A stretch of 64,000 bases of DNA from Holophagales bacterium (GTDB lineage: Bacteria > Acidobacteriota > Thermoanaerobaculia > Multivoradales > Multivoraceae). The position numbers were made by a program, and so were the translations under genes. The notes under the pieces were generated by a model. The model saw nothing but the letters and a program-made list of their open reading frames with translations, was not told the origin of the DNA and did not search any database. This document shows positions 17,508 to 27,307 of the stretch, piece after piece; position 1 is the stretch's first letter, and the number at the start of each line of letters is the position of its first letter. Location: positions 124,001 through 188,000 of the forward strand of contig VXZQ01000005.1 of NCBI GenBank assembly GCA_009845425.1. The letters are read 5' to 3'.

Positions 17508-17726
17508 GCGCCCCGGAGGGCAAGAGCGGAGAAAACCCGGTGCGAAACACAACGGCGGGGCTGATCGTCTTCATACTGCTACACTTGTGCGCTGTCGGCG
17601 CTCAATGTTCCCAGTTCGCTGAGACACTCTCTCGGCGGGCGGGGAGGTGTGCAGGTTGAGATCCACATGGACGGCTCTCGGCGCCGTCGAAATCCCCTCT
17701 GCTAGGCCCCTACCTGGAGACCGAAG

Positions 17727-19451
17727 ATGGCAGTTGCCTCAGTCAAGGACGTGAACAAGCCCCTCGAGGCGAGGTACTCGTCCATTCGTCAGCTCTTCGA
17801 GCTGGGGAAGGCGAAGACGTACCTTCTCAACGACGAGATCCACGACATGATGCCGGCGGACATGGTCGGCGTCGAGGCCGAGATCAACGAACTGTACGAC
17901 CGGCTGCGCGAGTTGCGGGTCGGCGTGATCCGGCGGCCGGACTGGTACGTGGCGAACCTCGACGAGACGGTCACCCTCGAGATCGAGAAGGCGGACGAGG
18001 ATCCCGCGACGCCGACGGTCACCGAGCCGCTGAACACCAGCGACCCGGTGCGGATGTACCTGCGGGAGATGAGCACCGTCCCGCTCCTGGACCGCGACGG
18101 CGAGGTCGAGATCGCCAAGGATCTCGAGGACGGCGAGTGGCAGATCTTCCAGGCGATGACCCGCAACCAGGACTTGATGACGCGGCTGCTGGCGATGACC
18201 GAACTCGCGGACCGCAGGAATGCGAAGCCGCTCTCCCAGTTGGTGGAGCTCGGCCAGCCTACGTCCCTGCTGGACCAGAACGGTTACAAGCGGGTCGCGA
18301 AGCGCGTCGGCGTGCTGGACAAGATGAGGGAACACGAGGACGACCTGGAGCGCGCCCGCCGCAAGCAGAAGCGCTACTCGCCCAGGGGCGACCGCTTCCA
18401 GGAGATCGGTCGGGACATCGACCGTCTCGAGGAGCGGGCCTCCGCCCTGATCGTGGAGCTGGGTTTCACGGGGCCGGACCGCAATCGGGTAGTCGACCTG
18501 GTCAAGTTGATCGACAACCGCTTCCGGCGCAGCGAGCGCGACATCAGCCGGGCCCAGGTGGCGCTTGAGCGCGAGAGCAACGAGGAACTCAGGGCTCTGC
18601 ACCGCCGACGCATCCAGAAGTACCGCGAAGAGGTGCGGGACCTCGAGGCTCGTCACTTCGTCAAGCAGGGAGAACTGCGGGCGATGGTGGCCAAGGTCAA
18701 GCGCGGCGAGGCGTTGAGCGAGCGCGCCAAGGAACAGCTCATCATGGCGAACCTGCGGCTTGTCGTCTCGATCGCCAAGAAGTACACGAACCGGGGCCTC
18801 CAGTTCCTGGACCTGATACAGGAGGGGAACATCGGCCTGATGAAGGCGGTCGAGAAGTTCGAGTATCGCCGCGGCTACAAGTTCTCGACTTACGCCACCT
18901 GGTGGATCCGCCAGGCCGTGGCGCGGGCGATCGCCGACCAGTCGCGGACGATCCGCATCCCGGTTCACATGATCGAGAACATCAACAAGCTGACCCGCAC
19001 GTCGCGGTCTCTGGTCCAGGAGCTCGGTCGCGAGCCCACGGCCGAAGAGATCGGCGAGCACATGGATCTGCCCGCCTCCAAGGTGCGCAAGATCATGAAG
19101 ATCGCGCAGGCGCCGGTGTCGCTCGAAACCCCGGTCGGCGAAGAGGAGGACTCGCACCTCGGCGACTTCATCGAGGACAAGAACTCGCCGTCGCCGATCG
19201 ACGAGGCCATCGCTCAGAACCTGACCGAGCAGACCAATGACGTACTCCGCAAACTGTCGCCTCGGGAGGACCTGGTCCTGCGGATGCGCTTCGGCGTCGG
19301 CGGGGGATCGGAGCACACGCTGGAAGAGGTCGGCAAGTCGTTCAACGTCACCCGCGAACGGATCCGCCAGATCGAGTCCAAGGCGCTGCGCAAGCTCCGG
19401 GCGCCGGACTCGGCGAGCAAGCTGCGTCCGTTCCTCGACGACGGCGCGTAG
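17727..19451 (+). CDS. rpoD: RNA polymerase sigma factor RpoD (sigma-70)
   Basis: Primary sigma factor, 574 residues. Region 1.1 lies near the start ([20 protein letters not shown]), region 1.2 at [20 protein letters not shown], a charged non-conserved spacer about 160-310, then region 2 ([55 protein letters not shown]) that reads the -10 box, region 3 ([14 protein letters not shown]) and region 4 ([34 protein letters not shown]) that reads the -35 box. TGGAGA precedes the ATG by nine bases. The 219 bases upstream contain no gene I can support. Unlike many genomes, dnaG is not adjacent. Confidence 0.97.
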   Translation: MAVASVKDVNKPLEARYSSIRQLFELGKAKTYLLNDEIHDMMPADMVGVEAEINELYDRLRELRVGVIRRPDWYVANLDETVTLEIEKADEDPATPTVTEPLNTSDPVRMYLREMSTVPLLDRDGEVEIAKDLEDGEWQIFQAMTRNQDLMTRLLAMTELADRRNAKPLSQLVELGQPTSLLDQNGYKRVAKRVGVLDKMREHEDDLERARRKQKRYSPRGDRFQEIGRDIDRLEERASALIVELGFTGPDRNRVVDLVKLIDNRFRRSERDISRAQVALERESNEELRALHRRRIQKYREEVRDLEARHFVKQGELRAMVAKVKRGEALSERAKEQLIMANLRLVVSIAKKYTNRGLQFLDLIQEGNIGLMKAVEKFEYRRGYKFSTYATWWIRQAVARAIADQSRTIRIPVHMIENINKLTRTSRSLVQELGREPTAEEIGEHMDLPASKVRKIMKIAQAPVSLETPVGEEEDSHLGDFIEDKNSPSPIDEAIAQNLTEQTNDVLRKLSPREDLVLRMRFGVGGGSEHTLEEVGKSFNVTRERIRQIESKALRKLRAPDSASKLRPFLDDGA

Positions 19452-19490
19452 CGCGCGGGCCTGGCGCTCGTCCCCGGCAGTGGGTCAGGT

Positions 19491-20195
19491 ATGCGGGTCC
19501 GTACCGGCACGAGCGGATTCTCGTACCCCGCGTGGACGGGGCCGTTTTACCCGTCTGGATCGAAGCGGCGGGACATGCTCTCGTTCTATGCCTCCAGGCT
19601 CGGCTCGGTGGAGATCAACAACACCTTCTACCGCATGCCGAAGACGGATCTGCTGGAGCGGTGGCGCGATGCGGTGCCTGACACCTTTCGCTTCGCGCTG
19701 AAGGCCTCCCGCCGGATCACGCACCAGCAAAGACTCAGGGACTCCGGGGACTCGGTCGACTACCTGTTTCGCACCGCCGGCGTGCTGGGTGAGCGCCTGG
19801 GCCCCTTCCTCTTCCAGTTGCCGCCGTACCTGAGGCGCGACGTCGATCGGCTGGCGAGCTTTCTCGACCTGTTACCGGACGGAATGCGCGCCGCGTTCGA
19901 GTTTCGCCATGCCAGTTGGTTCGACGACGAGGTGTTCTCGCTACTTGCAGGCGCCGGCGCTTCGCTGTGTATTGCTGACGCCGGAGGCGACCATGACGCG
20001 CCGCTGGTGGCGACTGCCGACTTCGGTTATCTTCGGCTTCGCCGCGAGGACTACGACGAGGCGGCGCTTCGCGCCTGGGCCGACAGGATCCGGCGGCAAC
20101 CCTGGGGCGAGACTTACGTCTTCTTCAAGCACGAAGACGAAGCGGCGGGACCGCGCATGGCCGCGCAGTTCGAAGCCCTCCTTCCGGAATCCTGA
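19491..20195 (+). CDS. DUF72 family protein
   Basis: A 234-residue TIM-barrel-like protein of the DUF72 (YecE) family. Seen: VRTGTSGFSYPAWTGPFYP at the N-terminus, FYASRLGSVEINNTFYRMP, FRFALKASRRITH, LGPFLFQLPP, AAFEFRHASWF and TYVFFKHED near the end, all in family order. Function of the family is not established; some authors suggest links to DNA or iron-sulfur metabolism. It lies between rpoD and a MATE pump on the same strand with short gaps and may be read with the latter. Confidence 0.9.
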   Translation: MRVRTGTSGFSYPAWTGPFYPSGSKRRDMLSFYASRLGSVEINNTFYRMPKTDLLERWRDAVPDTFRFALKASRRITHQQRLRDSGDSVDYLFRTAGVLGERLGPFLFQLPPYLRRDVDRLASFLDLLPDGMRAAFEFRHASWFDDEVFSLLAGAGASLCIADAGGDHDAPLVATADFGYLRLRREDYDEAALRAWADRIRRQPWGETYVFFKHEDEAAGPRMAAQFEALLPES

Positions 20196-20218
20196 CCCGC
20201 TTCGGACAGACACGAGCC

Positions 20219-21640
20219 ATGAACATCGACATCTCCTATCGGCGCATCCTGGCGCTGGCGGGACCGGTCGTCATCACGCAGATGACCCACACGGCGATGG
20301 GTTTGATCGACGCGATGATGGTCGGTCGGCTGGGCGTCGTCGCTCTGGCCGGGGTCGGTCTGGGGGCCATCATCTCCTGGTGGTTGCTCGGCTTCTTCGT
20401 CGGTCTGCTGCAGGGCGTGAACACGTTCGTCGCCCAGTTCTTCGGCGCCGGCAAGAAAGACCGGGTCGGCGTCGCCTTCTGGCAGGGTCTCTACCTGGCC
20501 GCGGGCGCGGGCGTCGCCGTTCTGCTCGCGGCGCCGCTGTCCGGCTGGGCCTTCCGGGTGATGGGGGCGTCGGCGGAAGTGCAGGCGATCGCCACGGACT
20601 ACACCGAGGTGCGCCTGGGCGCCGCGGTGGGGCTGATGATCTTTCTCGTCGCGGAGAACTACTATCGCGGACTCGGTCGCACCGAGGTTCCCATGTTCGC
20701 GGGTCTGATTCAGTTGGCCCTGAATTGCGGGCTGAACTACCTGCTCATCTTCGGCGTGTGGGGATTCCCGGAGCTTGGTGCCGCGGGCACCGCGGTCGGT
20801 ACGGTGATCGCCCAGTTTCTCGTCGCGCTCGGCCTGTTGGCCGGAGTGCTCGCGACGAAGATGGGGCGCGACTACGGTGCGACCCGCCCCCGGCCGCCAG
20901 AGGCTGCCCTTCTCGGCCAGATGCTCCGTGTCAGCCTGCCGATCGGGGTCCAGGTGTTCATGGAGATGGGCGGAATCAGCGTTTTCACGGCCCTCGTGGC
21001 GAACCTGGGCGACGCGGAGATGGCGGCGACGAACGCCGTAATCCACGCGTGGTCCGTTTCCTTCATGCTGGCCGTCGCACTGGCCGTCGGTTGCACGACG
21101 CTGGTCGGGCAGTGTCTGGGCGCCAGACAACTTGGCGACGTCCGCGTCGTTGTCCGTCGTGTGATGTGGCTGGGCTATGGGGCGATGGCGATCATGGCCG
21201 TTGTCTACGTCGGGTTCCCCGGGTGGCTGATGCAGTTGTTCGCGCGGGAGGCGGGCGATCTCGCAGCGCTCCTGCCATACGCCAGGCCGCTGTTTCTCAT
21301 CGCCACCCTGTGCCTGATCTTCGAACTGCCGTTCAATATCTACTCCGGCGCGCTGCGGGGCGCCGGAGACACGACCTACCCGATGGTCGTGAACATCGGC
21401 GTGGCCTGGCTCGTCTTCGTGCCGCTCGTCTTCTTCGCCACGCGGAACTGGGGCCTGGTCGGCGCCTGGAGCTGCTTCATCGTCCATGTAGCGCTGCTGG
21501 CAGGTCTGCTCGCCGTCCGGGTGCGCGGCCGGACCTGGATCGAACGCGGCGCCTCCCTGCTCGATGCGGAGCGGGCGGGAGGCGTTGCAACGTCGAGCGT
21601 GTCCGAGATGGACGACCTCCGCTCCTCGCCGGCGCTCTGA
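20219..21640 (+). CDS. MATE-family multidrug efflux transporter
   Basis: 473 residues with about 12 predicted membrane helices in two similar halves, as in NorM-type cation antiporters that export drugs and cationic metabolites. Seen: GPVVITQMTHTAMGLIDAMM in helix 1, GLLQGVNTFVAQFFGAGKK, YYRGLGRTEVPMFAGLIQL, and in the second half LPIGVQVFMEMGGISVFTAL and CTTLVGQCLGARQL. The last 40 residues are a soluble tail. It is convergent with the M14 peptidase gene, 37 bases apart; I see no clear hairpin terminator between them. Confidence 0.92.
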   Translation: MNIDISYRRILALAGPVVITQMTHTAMGLIDAMMVGRLGVVALAGVGLGAIISWWLLGFFVGLLQGVNTFVAQFFGAGKKDRVGVAFWQGLYLAAGAGVAVLLAAPLSGWAFRVMGASAEVQAIATDYTEVRLGAAVGLMIFLVAENYYRGLGRTEVPMFAGLIQLALNCGLNYLLIFGVWGFPELGAAGTAVGTVIAQFLVALGLLAGVLATKMGRDYGATRPRPPEAALLGQMLRVSLPIGVQVFMEMGGISVFTALVANLGDAEMAATNAVIHAWSVSFMLAVALAVGCTTLVGQCLGARQLGDVRVVVRRVMWLGYGAMAIMAVVYVGFPGWLMQLFAREAGDLAALLPYARPLFLIATLCLIFELPFNIYSGALRGAGDTTYPMVVNIGVAWLVFVPLVFFATRNWGLVGAWSCFIVHVALLAGLLAVRVRGRTWIERGASLLDAERAGGVATSSVSEMDDLRSSPAL

Positions 21641-21677
21641 GTCGATTCCGCTAGCGGGCGACGAGAGTCGTTCGCGC

Positions 21678-23774
21678 CTATGGTGGGCGGCACCCGTCCG
21701 GGAAGGCGGTCGCGTCTGTGATCGCCGAGGCCGGCACGCCCGGTTCGTTCCGGTACTCCTTCTCGACGCCGGTAACGGTGTCGGTCACCCGAATGGTGTA
21801 GCCGAGGTCCGTCGTCGAGGCGCCGTACACCCAGACGTGATCGTTCAGGGAGCAGCCGTCCAGCACCTTGACCAGGACCTCCCAGTTGTCCGGATCGAAG
21901 AACCAGAACAGTCCGGACTCCTCCGTAGCGGACCTGGCCGCTCTTGCGGCTCCGGTCCGGCCGTTCTCGGCCAGCCAGGTGACCCGTACGTCGTAGCGGG
22001 CGTCGTGGAGACAGACGCTGTTCTCGTCCACGACACAACTGCCTCCTTCACCGTCCTCGGGGTCATCGTCTTCGTTGCCCGTGTCGTCGCCGGGATCGTC
22101 GTCCGTCGGCGTCGGGTCGTCGTCCGTCGGTGGCGGTTCGGCGGCAGCAACGTGCAGGAAGATGGCGCTGACCGCGCCCCAGTTGCCGTCGACGTCTCTT
22201 GCCCGCACGAAGACGGTGTGCTGGCCGGCGGCGAGGTCGGTCGTATCGATGGTTGCAGTCGCACTCTCTGTGCGGCTGTCGAAAGCGGCATCGGAGGCGT
22301 GCATGGTGTTCGCAGTTCTCCGCCATGCCCAGGGCGGCACGTCGACGTAGTACTCGCCGTCCGCGATGTTCTGGGTCGGTTCGAAGCCGTTGCCGTTCTC
22401 GTAACGGGCGTCGTCGAAGATCGCTGACAGGGTGACCGCCGTTCCGGCGGCGACGCCGGTGGTCGACGCGCCGTTGCTCAGACTGAGATCGCGTACGTCG
22501 GGGCCGGCCGGAGTCCGGTACGGCGTCCGCGCCACCTTGAAGGCATAGAGAAGGGACTCCAGGTTGTCGTCCAGAATCGAACTCTCGAATCGGCGGCAGT
22601 CCTGGAAGAACGTCGTGCCCAGTTCATAGGTAAAGGAGGCGCGGCCGAGAACTCCGTAGCCGTAGTCCTCGGTAGTGCCGCTTGCCGGATAGAGCCCGAT
22701 GGCTTGAAGCGGCCTGTAGCCGTTGAAGTACGCGAGCTTCCGGCCGAGGGTCTGGAGCGCCCTGCCGTTCGGCGCCGGGTCGTGTACGTGGCCCCAGGGC
22801 CAGAGGATGAGACGCCCATGGCTATGAATGTCGAGGACGACGCCGGAGGTGCGGCTTGGCGCCGCATCGCCGTCATTCGGTCCGCGAGCGTCGCGAAACA
22901 ACCTCGCCATGTAGGTCTGGATCGCCTGCGTTTCGGGCTCGGAGGCCGCCGACAGCCCCCGATAGACCATGCTGCACTCGTTGGTGCTGGTGCCCGACTC
23001 TCCCCACTTGAAGTCGAAGTTGCGGTTCAGATCGACTCCCGCCCATGAACTTCGGCAGTGGCGCGTGTTGTGATTCTTGCGCCAGAGCAGGCCCTCCTCG
23101 GCCTGTTTCCTCCCGTCCGGATTCGCCTGCAGCATGATGTGGACTTCCTGGTGGTCCAGGAGCCACCGCACGTCGGCGTCCGTCTCGTAGGAGGCAACCA
23201 GGTGCTCGGCGAAGCGCAGGGCGAGTTCGGCGGTCGTGTACTCCCGGGCGTGAAGCGCCGCGGTGATGAAGAGGACAGGCTTCGGCCCCCTCGTCTCCGA
23301 GTTCGTAAGACGCAGCACGTACAAGGTGTAGCCCTCGGTGCTCCTTTGCCTCTTCTTCCATGACCTTCCGGCCCACTTCCACGTGGCGAGTCCTGGATGT
23401 GCGCGGGCAATCTCCCGGGCGCTCGCGTACGTTTCCTCGACGGTGCGGTAGCACGGGAACCCGGCGATCGTCCCCTCCACGACGTCCGTTGGCGGTTCGG
23501 AGGGGAGGGTGACGGAAACGTAGTCGTCGTCTTCGACGATCCGCATTCCGGCTTGCCTTGCGGTTTCGATGTCCTCTTCGGTGCCCCGCAGGACGATGTA
23601 GCCCTTCTCGTACTCCGACTCGAGGGCGTCGAGCGACATGACGGCTCTGGCGGCGACCAGCGGATCGTCGAAGTAGGCGCGCACCACCCGGGCGCCATCG
23701 GGCTGTTCGAGCTCCTGCGCCGGCAGGGCGGCGGTGGCCGCGAGCATGGCGGACAAGGCGAGGATGCGGGTCAC
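21678..23774 (-). CDS. Secreted M14 zinc carboxypeptidase with Asp-rich linker and shared C-terminal domain
   Basis: 698 residues: signal peptide 1-19; a propeptide-like segment about 25-90; an M14 peptidase domain about 105-415 with zinc ligands H175 and E178 (LHAREYTTAE) and H317 (LDIHSHG) and catalytic E384 (SFTYELGTTFFQ); a beta-sandwich about 430-545; an Asp/Thr/Pro/Glu-rich linker 549-577; and a C-terminal domain 580-693 shared with the spondin protein. It would trim C-terminal residues from extracellular peptides. The linker suggests the last domain acts as a separate module, perhaps for surface attachment. Calcium binding by the acidic linker is possible but unproven. Confidence 0.88.
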   Translation of the reverse strand: MTRILALSAMLAATAALPAQELEQPDGARVVRAYFDDPLVAARAVMSLDALESEYEKGYIVLRGTEEDIETARQAGMRIVEDDDYVSVTLPSEPPTDVVEGTIAGFPCYRTVEETYASAREIARAHPGLATWKWAGRSWKKRQRSTEGYTLYVLRLTNSETRGPKPVLFITAALHAREYTTAELALRFAEHLVASYETDADVRWLLDHQEVHIMLQANPDGRKQAEEGLLWRKNHNTRHCRSSWAGVDLNRNFDFKWGESGTSTNECSMVYRGLSAASEPETQAIQTYMARLFRDARGPNDGDAAPSRTSGVVLDIHSHGRLILWPWGHVHDPAPNGRALQTLGRKLAYFNGYRPLQAIGLYPASGTTEDYGYGVLGRASFTYELGTTFFQDCRRFESSILDDNLESLLYAFKVARTPYRTPAGPDVRDLSLSNGASTTGVAAGTAVTLSAIFDDARYENGNGFEPTQNIADGEYYVDVPPWAWRRTANTMHASDAAFDSRTESATATIDTTDLAAGQHTVFVRARDVDGNWGAVSAIFLHVAAAEPPPTDDDPTPTDDDPGDDTGNEDDDPEDGEGGSCVVDENSVCLHDARYDVRVTWLAENGRTGAARAARSATEESGLFWFFDPDNWEVLVKVLDGCSLNDHVWVYGASTTDLGYTIRVTDTVTGVEKEYRNEPGVPASAITDATAFPDGCRPP
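21696..22037 (-). other. C-terminal domain shared with the spondin protein, copy 2
   Basis: Residues 580-693 of the peptidase. It keeps CxxxxxxxCL, an alternating strand ending in W, ESGLFWFFDP, VKVLDGC, LNDHVWV, VTDTVTG, YRN and a final AF. Four cysteines (580, 588, 641, 695) could form two disulfides outside the cell. Confidence 0.7.
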
Positions 23775-23929
23775 TTGAACCGCAATTCGATCACAGGCGG
23801 CCGGCCTTGCCCACTCCTGGATTCCGGGGTCGAACCGTCCTCTGTTTTGTGGCTATGATCACCGCCGGGCCGACCGCGCCCCTCGCCCACGCACTTCCAT
23901 CCAGCGACCCAGAGAGGACACAATCCGAG

Positions 23930-24730
23930 ATGGCTTTCTCCGCCGTGCTGAAGCGGCGATCGTTCGGTGAGACGCAGCGTCAGGATTCCTGGTGGCTGCA
24001 GCCAGGCGCGGTGGTCGTGGGCCTGGGTCTCGCAAGCGCCTATGCGACCTGGGCGGCGCTGCAGGCCGACCACTACCACTTGGGCGGCTACCTGTCACCG
24101 CTGTACTCGCCCGAGGTCTTCGGCCTTTCCCACCATGCCTGGTTCGAGGGCTTCCCGAACTGGTGGCCGAGTTTCGTGCCCCAGTCGCCGGCGCTGTTCA
24201 TCCTGATCCTGCCGCTGGGATTCCGCGCCACCTGCTACTACTACCGGGGCGCGTACTACAAGGCGTTCTGGGCCGATCCTCCGGCCTGCGCGGTCGGCGA
24301 GCCGCGGAACGCCTACCGGGGAGAGAACTCGTTTCCGCTGATCGTCCAGAACATCCACCGCTACTTCCTGTTCGCGATGATGGCATGGATCCTCGTCTTC
24401 TTCCCGATCGACGTGTACCGGGGCTTCGTGTTCGAGACGGCGTCCGGCGGCCACGGCTTCGGCATTGGTGTGGGCAGCTTCGTCCTCCTGATCAACTGGC
24501 TGCTGCTGAGCGGATACGCCCTGGGCTGCCACTCGACGCGCCACGTGATCGGCGGCTTCCGCAACGTGATGGCGGGGCGGCCGTTCCAGAGCGCCTGCTA
24601 CCGCTGCGTCTCCTGCCTGAACCGCCGGCACATGGCCTGGGCCTGGTTCAGCCTGATCTGGGTCACCTTCTCCGATATCTACGTCCGGCTCTGCTCGATG
24701 GGCGTCTGGACGGACTTCAGGTTGGTCTGA
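23930..24730 (+). CDS. sdhC: Succinate dehydrogenase membrane anchor (Sdh1-type, five helices)
   Basis: 266 residues with five hydrophobic helices (around WWLQPGAVVVGLGLAS, ALFILILPLGFRATCYYY, HRYFLFAMMAWILVFF, GSFVLLINWLLLSGYALG and AWAWFSLIWVTFSDIY). Size and pattern fit the single long anchor subunit of the Mycobacterium Sdh1 complex rather than the classic SdhC plus SdhD pair. Histidines in NIHRYF and GCHSTRHV are candidates for heme or quinone contact. GAGAGGA lies upstream of the ATG at 23930; a longer frame exists but has no better start. The stop overlaps the flavoprotein start by one base (TGATG). Confidence 0.82.
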   Translation: MAFSAVLKRRSFGETQRQDSWWLQPGAVVVGLGLASAYATWAALQADHYHLGGYLSPLYSPEVFGLSHHAWFEGFPNWWPSFVPQSPALFILILPLGFRATCYYYRGAYYKAFWADPPACAVGEPRNAYRGENSFPLIVQNIHRYFLFAMMAWILVFFPIDVYRGFVFETASGGHGFGIGVGSFVLLINWLLLSGYALGCHSTRHVIGGFRNVMAGRPFQSACYRCVSCLNRRHMAWAWFSLIWVTFSDIYVRLCSMGVWTDFRLV

Positions 24731-26538
24731 TGGAGCAGACACCCTACGAGTACGACGTGCTGGTGGTCGGCGCGGGCGGCGCCGGGCTGCGAGCGGCGAT
24801 CGAAGCTTCCGCCAAGGGCGCGTCCTGCGGCGTGATCTGCAAGTCCCTGCTCGGCAAGGCCCACACGGTGATGGCTGAAGGCGGCATGGCGGCCGCGATC
24901 GGCAACGTCGACGAGCGCGACGACTGGAAGGTCCACGTCACCGACACCCTGCGCGGCGGCCAGTATCTGAGCAACCCGAAGATGGCGGAGATCCACGCGA
25001 AGGAAGCGCCGGCGCGGGCGCTGGAACTCGAGGCCTGGGGCGCCCTGTTCGACCGGACGAAGGACGGGCGCATCCTGCAGCGGAACTTCGGCGGTCACCG
25101 CTATCCGCGGCTGGCCCACGTGGGCGACCGCACGGGGCTCGAGATGATCCGGACGTTGCAGGATCACGGCATTCATCGCGGCATCGATTTCCACATGGAG
25201 TACACGGTCTTCCGGCTGCTTCTGGACGATGGCCGGGTGTCCGGGGCCCTCGCCTACGACCGGGAGCGGGGACGGTTCCGCGTCTACCGGGCAAAGGCGG
25301 TCGTGCTCGCCACCGGCGGCATCGGCCGCGCCTTCAAGATCACGAGCAACAGCTGGGAGTACACCGGCGACGGCCACACGCTGGCCTACGACGCCGGCGC
25401 CGACCTGATCGACATGGAGTTCGTCCAGTTCCATCCGACCGGGATGGTCTGGCCGCCCAGCGTCCGCGGCATCCTGGTCACCGAGGGCGTTCGCGGCGAG
25501 GGCGGGATTCTCCTGAACTCGGACGGTGAACGGTTCCTGTTCGACGAGATCCCGGCTCTCTACAAGGATCAGACCGCGGACAGCGCGGAGGAGGGCTGGC
25601 GCTACGTCGTCGGCGACCGCGACGCGCGGCGTCCGCCGGAGCTCCTGACCCGGGACCACGTTGCCCGGTGCATCGTGAACCAGATCAAGGCCGGCAAGGG
25701 GTCGCCGCACGGCGGCGTCTACCTGGACATCGCCTGGATCAAGGAGAAGATCAGCAACTCGGAGGACCACATCCGCAAGAAGCTGCCTTCGATGTACCAC
25801 CAGTTCAAGGAGCTGGCGGGCCTCGACATCACGAAGGAGAGGATGGAGGTCGGCCCAACGACGCACTACGTGATGGGCGGTGTCCGGGTCGACGCCGAGA
25901 GCCAGATGTCGTCCGTCCCCGGCCTCTACGCCGCGGGGGAGTGCGCGGCAGGTCTCCACGGCGCCAACCGGTTGGGCGGCAACTCTCTCTCGGACCTGCT
26001 GGTGTTCGGCCAGCGGGCGGGTGAGTATGCGGCGGCTTTCGCCGCGGAGCACGGCGATGTCCGGCTCGACGAGGGAGCGGCCGACGCGGGGATCAGGGAG
26101 GCTCTCGAACCCCTCGAGCGCCAGGATGGCGAAGGGCCGTACCAGATCCAGTACGCGCTCCAGGACCTGATGCAGGAGAAGGTCGGGATCGTCCGGGTCG
26201 AGTCCGAACTGGAGGAGGCCATCGAGGAGATCGGCCGGTTGAGCGACCGCGCGAAGGCGGTGTCGGCGCCGGGCAACCGGGAGTACAACCCGGGCTGGCA
26301 CACGGCGCTCGATCTGCACCCTCTGCTGGTCGTATCGGAAGCGGTCGCCCGTGCCGGTCTGCTGCGGCGCGAAAGCCGCGGCGCGCAGTTCCGGGACGAC
26401 TATCCGCAGAAGGACGAACACTTCGGCAAGGTGATCATCCGGGTCGCCAAGGGCGCCGACGGAGAGATGGTGGTAAAGGAGACGCCTGTGGAGCCGATGA
26501 GCGATGAGCTGACCAGGCTGGTCGAGGAGATGGGCTGA
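24730..26538 (+). CDS. sdhA: Succinate dehydrogenase/fumarate reductase flavoprotein subunit
   Basis: 602 residues. FAD-binding VVGAGGAGLRAAIEA at the N-terminus, the covalent FAD attachment histidine H45 in GKAHTVMAEGGMAAA, substrate-site EFVQFHPTGM and TEGVRGEGGILLN, and HGANRLGGNSLSDLLVFGQRAG in the C-terminal half. Oxidises succinate to fumarate in the citric acid cycle (or the reverse) and passes electrons to SdhB. The insert with SAEEGWRYVVGDRDARRP and the long C-terminal tail resemble the actinobacterial Sdh1 flavoprotein. Translationally coupled to the anchor gene before it and one base from the iron-sulfur gene after it. Confidence 0.94.
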   Translation: MEQTPYEYDVLVVGAGGAGLRAAIEASAKGASCGVICKSLLGKAHTVMAEGGMAAAIGNVDERDDWKVHVTDTLRGGQYLSNPKMAEIHAKEAPARALELEAWGALFDRTKDGRILQRNFGGHRYPRLAHVGDRTGLEMIRTLQDHGIHRGIDFHMEYTVFRLLLDDGRVSGALAYDRERGRFRVYRAKAVVLATGGIGRAFKITSNSWEYTGDGHTLAYDAGADLIDMEFVQFHPTGMVWPPSVRGILVTEGVRGEGGILLNSDGERFLFDEIPALYKDQTADSAEEGWRYVVGDRDARRPPELLTRDHVARCIVNQIKAGKGSPHGGVYLDIAWIKEKISNSEDHIRKKLPSMYHQFKELAGLDITKERMEVGPTTHYVMGGVRVDAESQMSSVPGLYAAGECAAGLHGANRLGGNSLSDLLVFGQRAGEYAAAFAAEHGDVRLDEGAADAGIREALEPLERQDGEGPYQIQYALQDLMQEKVGIVRVESELEEAIEEIGRLSDRAKAVSAPGNREYNPGWHTALDLHPLLVVSEAVARAGLLRRESRGAQFRDDYPQKDEHFGKVIIRVAKGADGEMVVKETPVEPMSDELTRLVEEMG

Positions 26539-26539
26539 G

Positions 26540-27298
26540 ATGGCCGCGACGCAGTTCAGGATCTGGCGCCAGGAAGGCGCCGAAGGGGAAGGCGCCTACC
26601 GGGACTACACGACGGACGTCACCGAAGGCATGGTCGTCCTCGACGCCGTTCACCAGATCCAGGCCGAGTCGGCGAACGACCTCGCCGTGCGCTGGAACTG
26701 CAAGGCCGGCAAGTGCGGGTCCTGCTCGGCGGAGGTCAATGGCAACCCGCGGCTCATGTGCATGACGCGGATGAGCGACCTGCCGACGGACCGGCCGGTC
26801 ACCGTCGAACCGATGCGCGCGTTCCCGGTGATCCGGGATCTCGTCTGCGACGTGTCCTGGAACTACGAGGTCAAGAAGAAGATCGAGCCCTTCGAGCCGC
26901 GGCCCCCTGATGCCGAGGACGGCACCTGGCGCATCGCCCAGGAGGACGTCGAGCGGGTGCAGGAGTTCCGCAAGTGCATCGAGTGCTTCCTGTGCCAGGA
27001 CGTTTGTCACGTCCTGCGGGACCATCACCTGCACGACGAGTTCGTCGGCCCCCGCTTCTTCGTCTACAACGCGGCGCTCGAGATGCATCCTCTCGACACC
27101 CGGGACCGGCTGGCTTCGCTGAAGCAGGACGAAGGGATCGGCTACTGCAACATCACGAAGTGCTGCACGAAGGTCTGCCCCGAGCACATCACGATCACCG
27201 ACAACGCGATCATCCCGCTCAAGGAACGGGTGGTGTCGGAGTTCTACGACCCGCTGAAGAAGCTGTTCCGGGTGTTCTCCGGCGGTTCGCGGGCCTAG
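26540..27298 (+). CDS. sdhB: Succinate dehydrogenase iron-sulfur subunit
   Basis: 252 residues. The [2Fe-2S] ligands are in WNCKAGKCGSCSAEVNG and the following LMCM; the ferredoxin-like half has CIECFLCQDVCH and CNITKCCTKVCPEHI for the [4Fe-4S] and [3Fe-4S] clusters. The subunit joins the flavoprotein to the membrane anchor and carries electrons to quinone. All cluster cysteines appear to be in place. The gene starts one base after the sdhA stop, completing a three-gene operon; the convergent TPR gene ends ten bases later. Confidence 0.94.
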   Translation: MAATQFRIWRQEGAEGEGAYRDYTTDVTEGMVVLDAVHQIQAESANDLAVRWNCKAGKCGSCSAEVNGNPRLMCMTRMSDLPTDRPVTVEPMRAFPVIRDLVCDVSWNYEVKKKIEPFEPRPPDAEDGTWRIAQEDVERVQEFRKCIECFLCQDVCHVLRDHHLHDEFVGPRFFVYNAALEMHPLDTRDRLASLKQDEGIGYCNITKCCTKVCPEHITITDNAIIPLKERVVSEFYDPLKKLFRVFSGGSRA

Positions 27299-27307
27299 GT
27301 CAACGCG

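Noticed and set aside
17508-17726. Possible small gene or RNA upstream of rpoD
   Set aside because: Open frames here are short, out of frame with anything known and without ribosome sites; no tRNA cloverleaf or strong hairpin seen. Probably the rpoD promoter and leader.
23854-23859. TATGAT as -10 box for the sdhCAB operon
   Set aside because: No acceptable -35 box at 16-18 bases; could be real but not supportable by eye.
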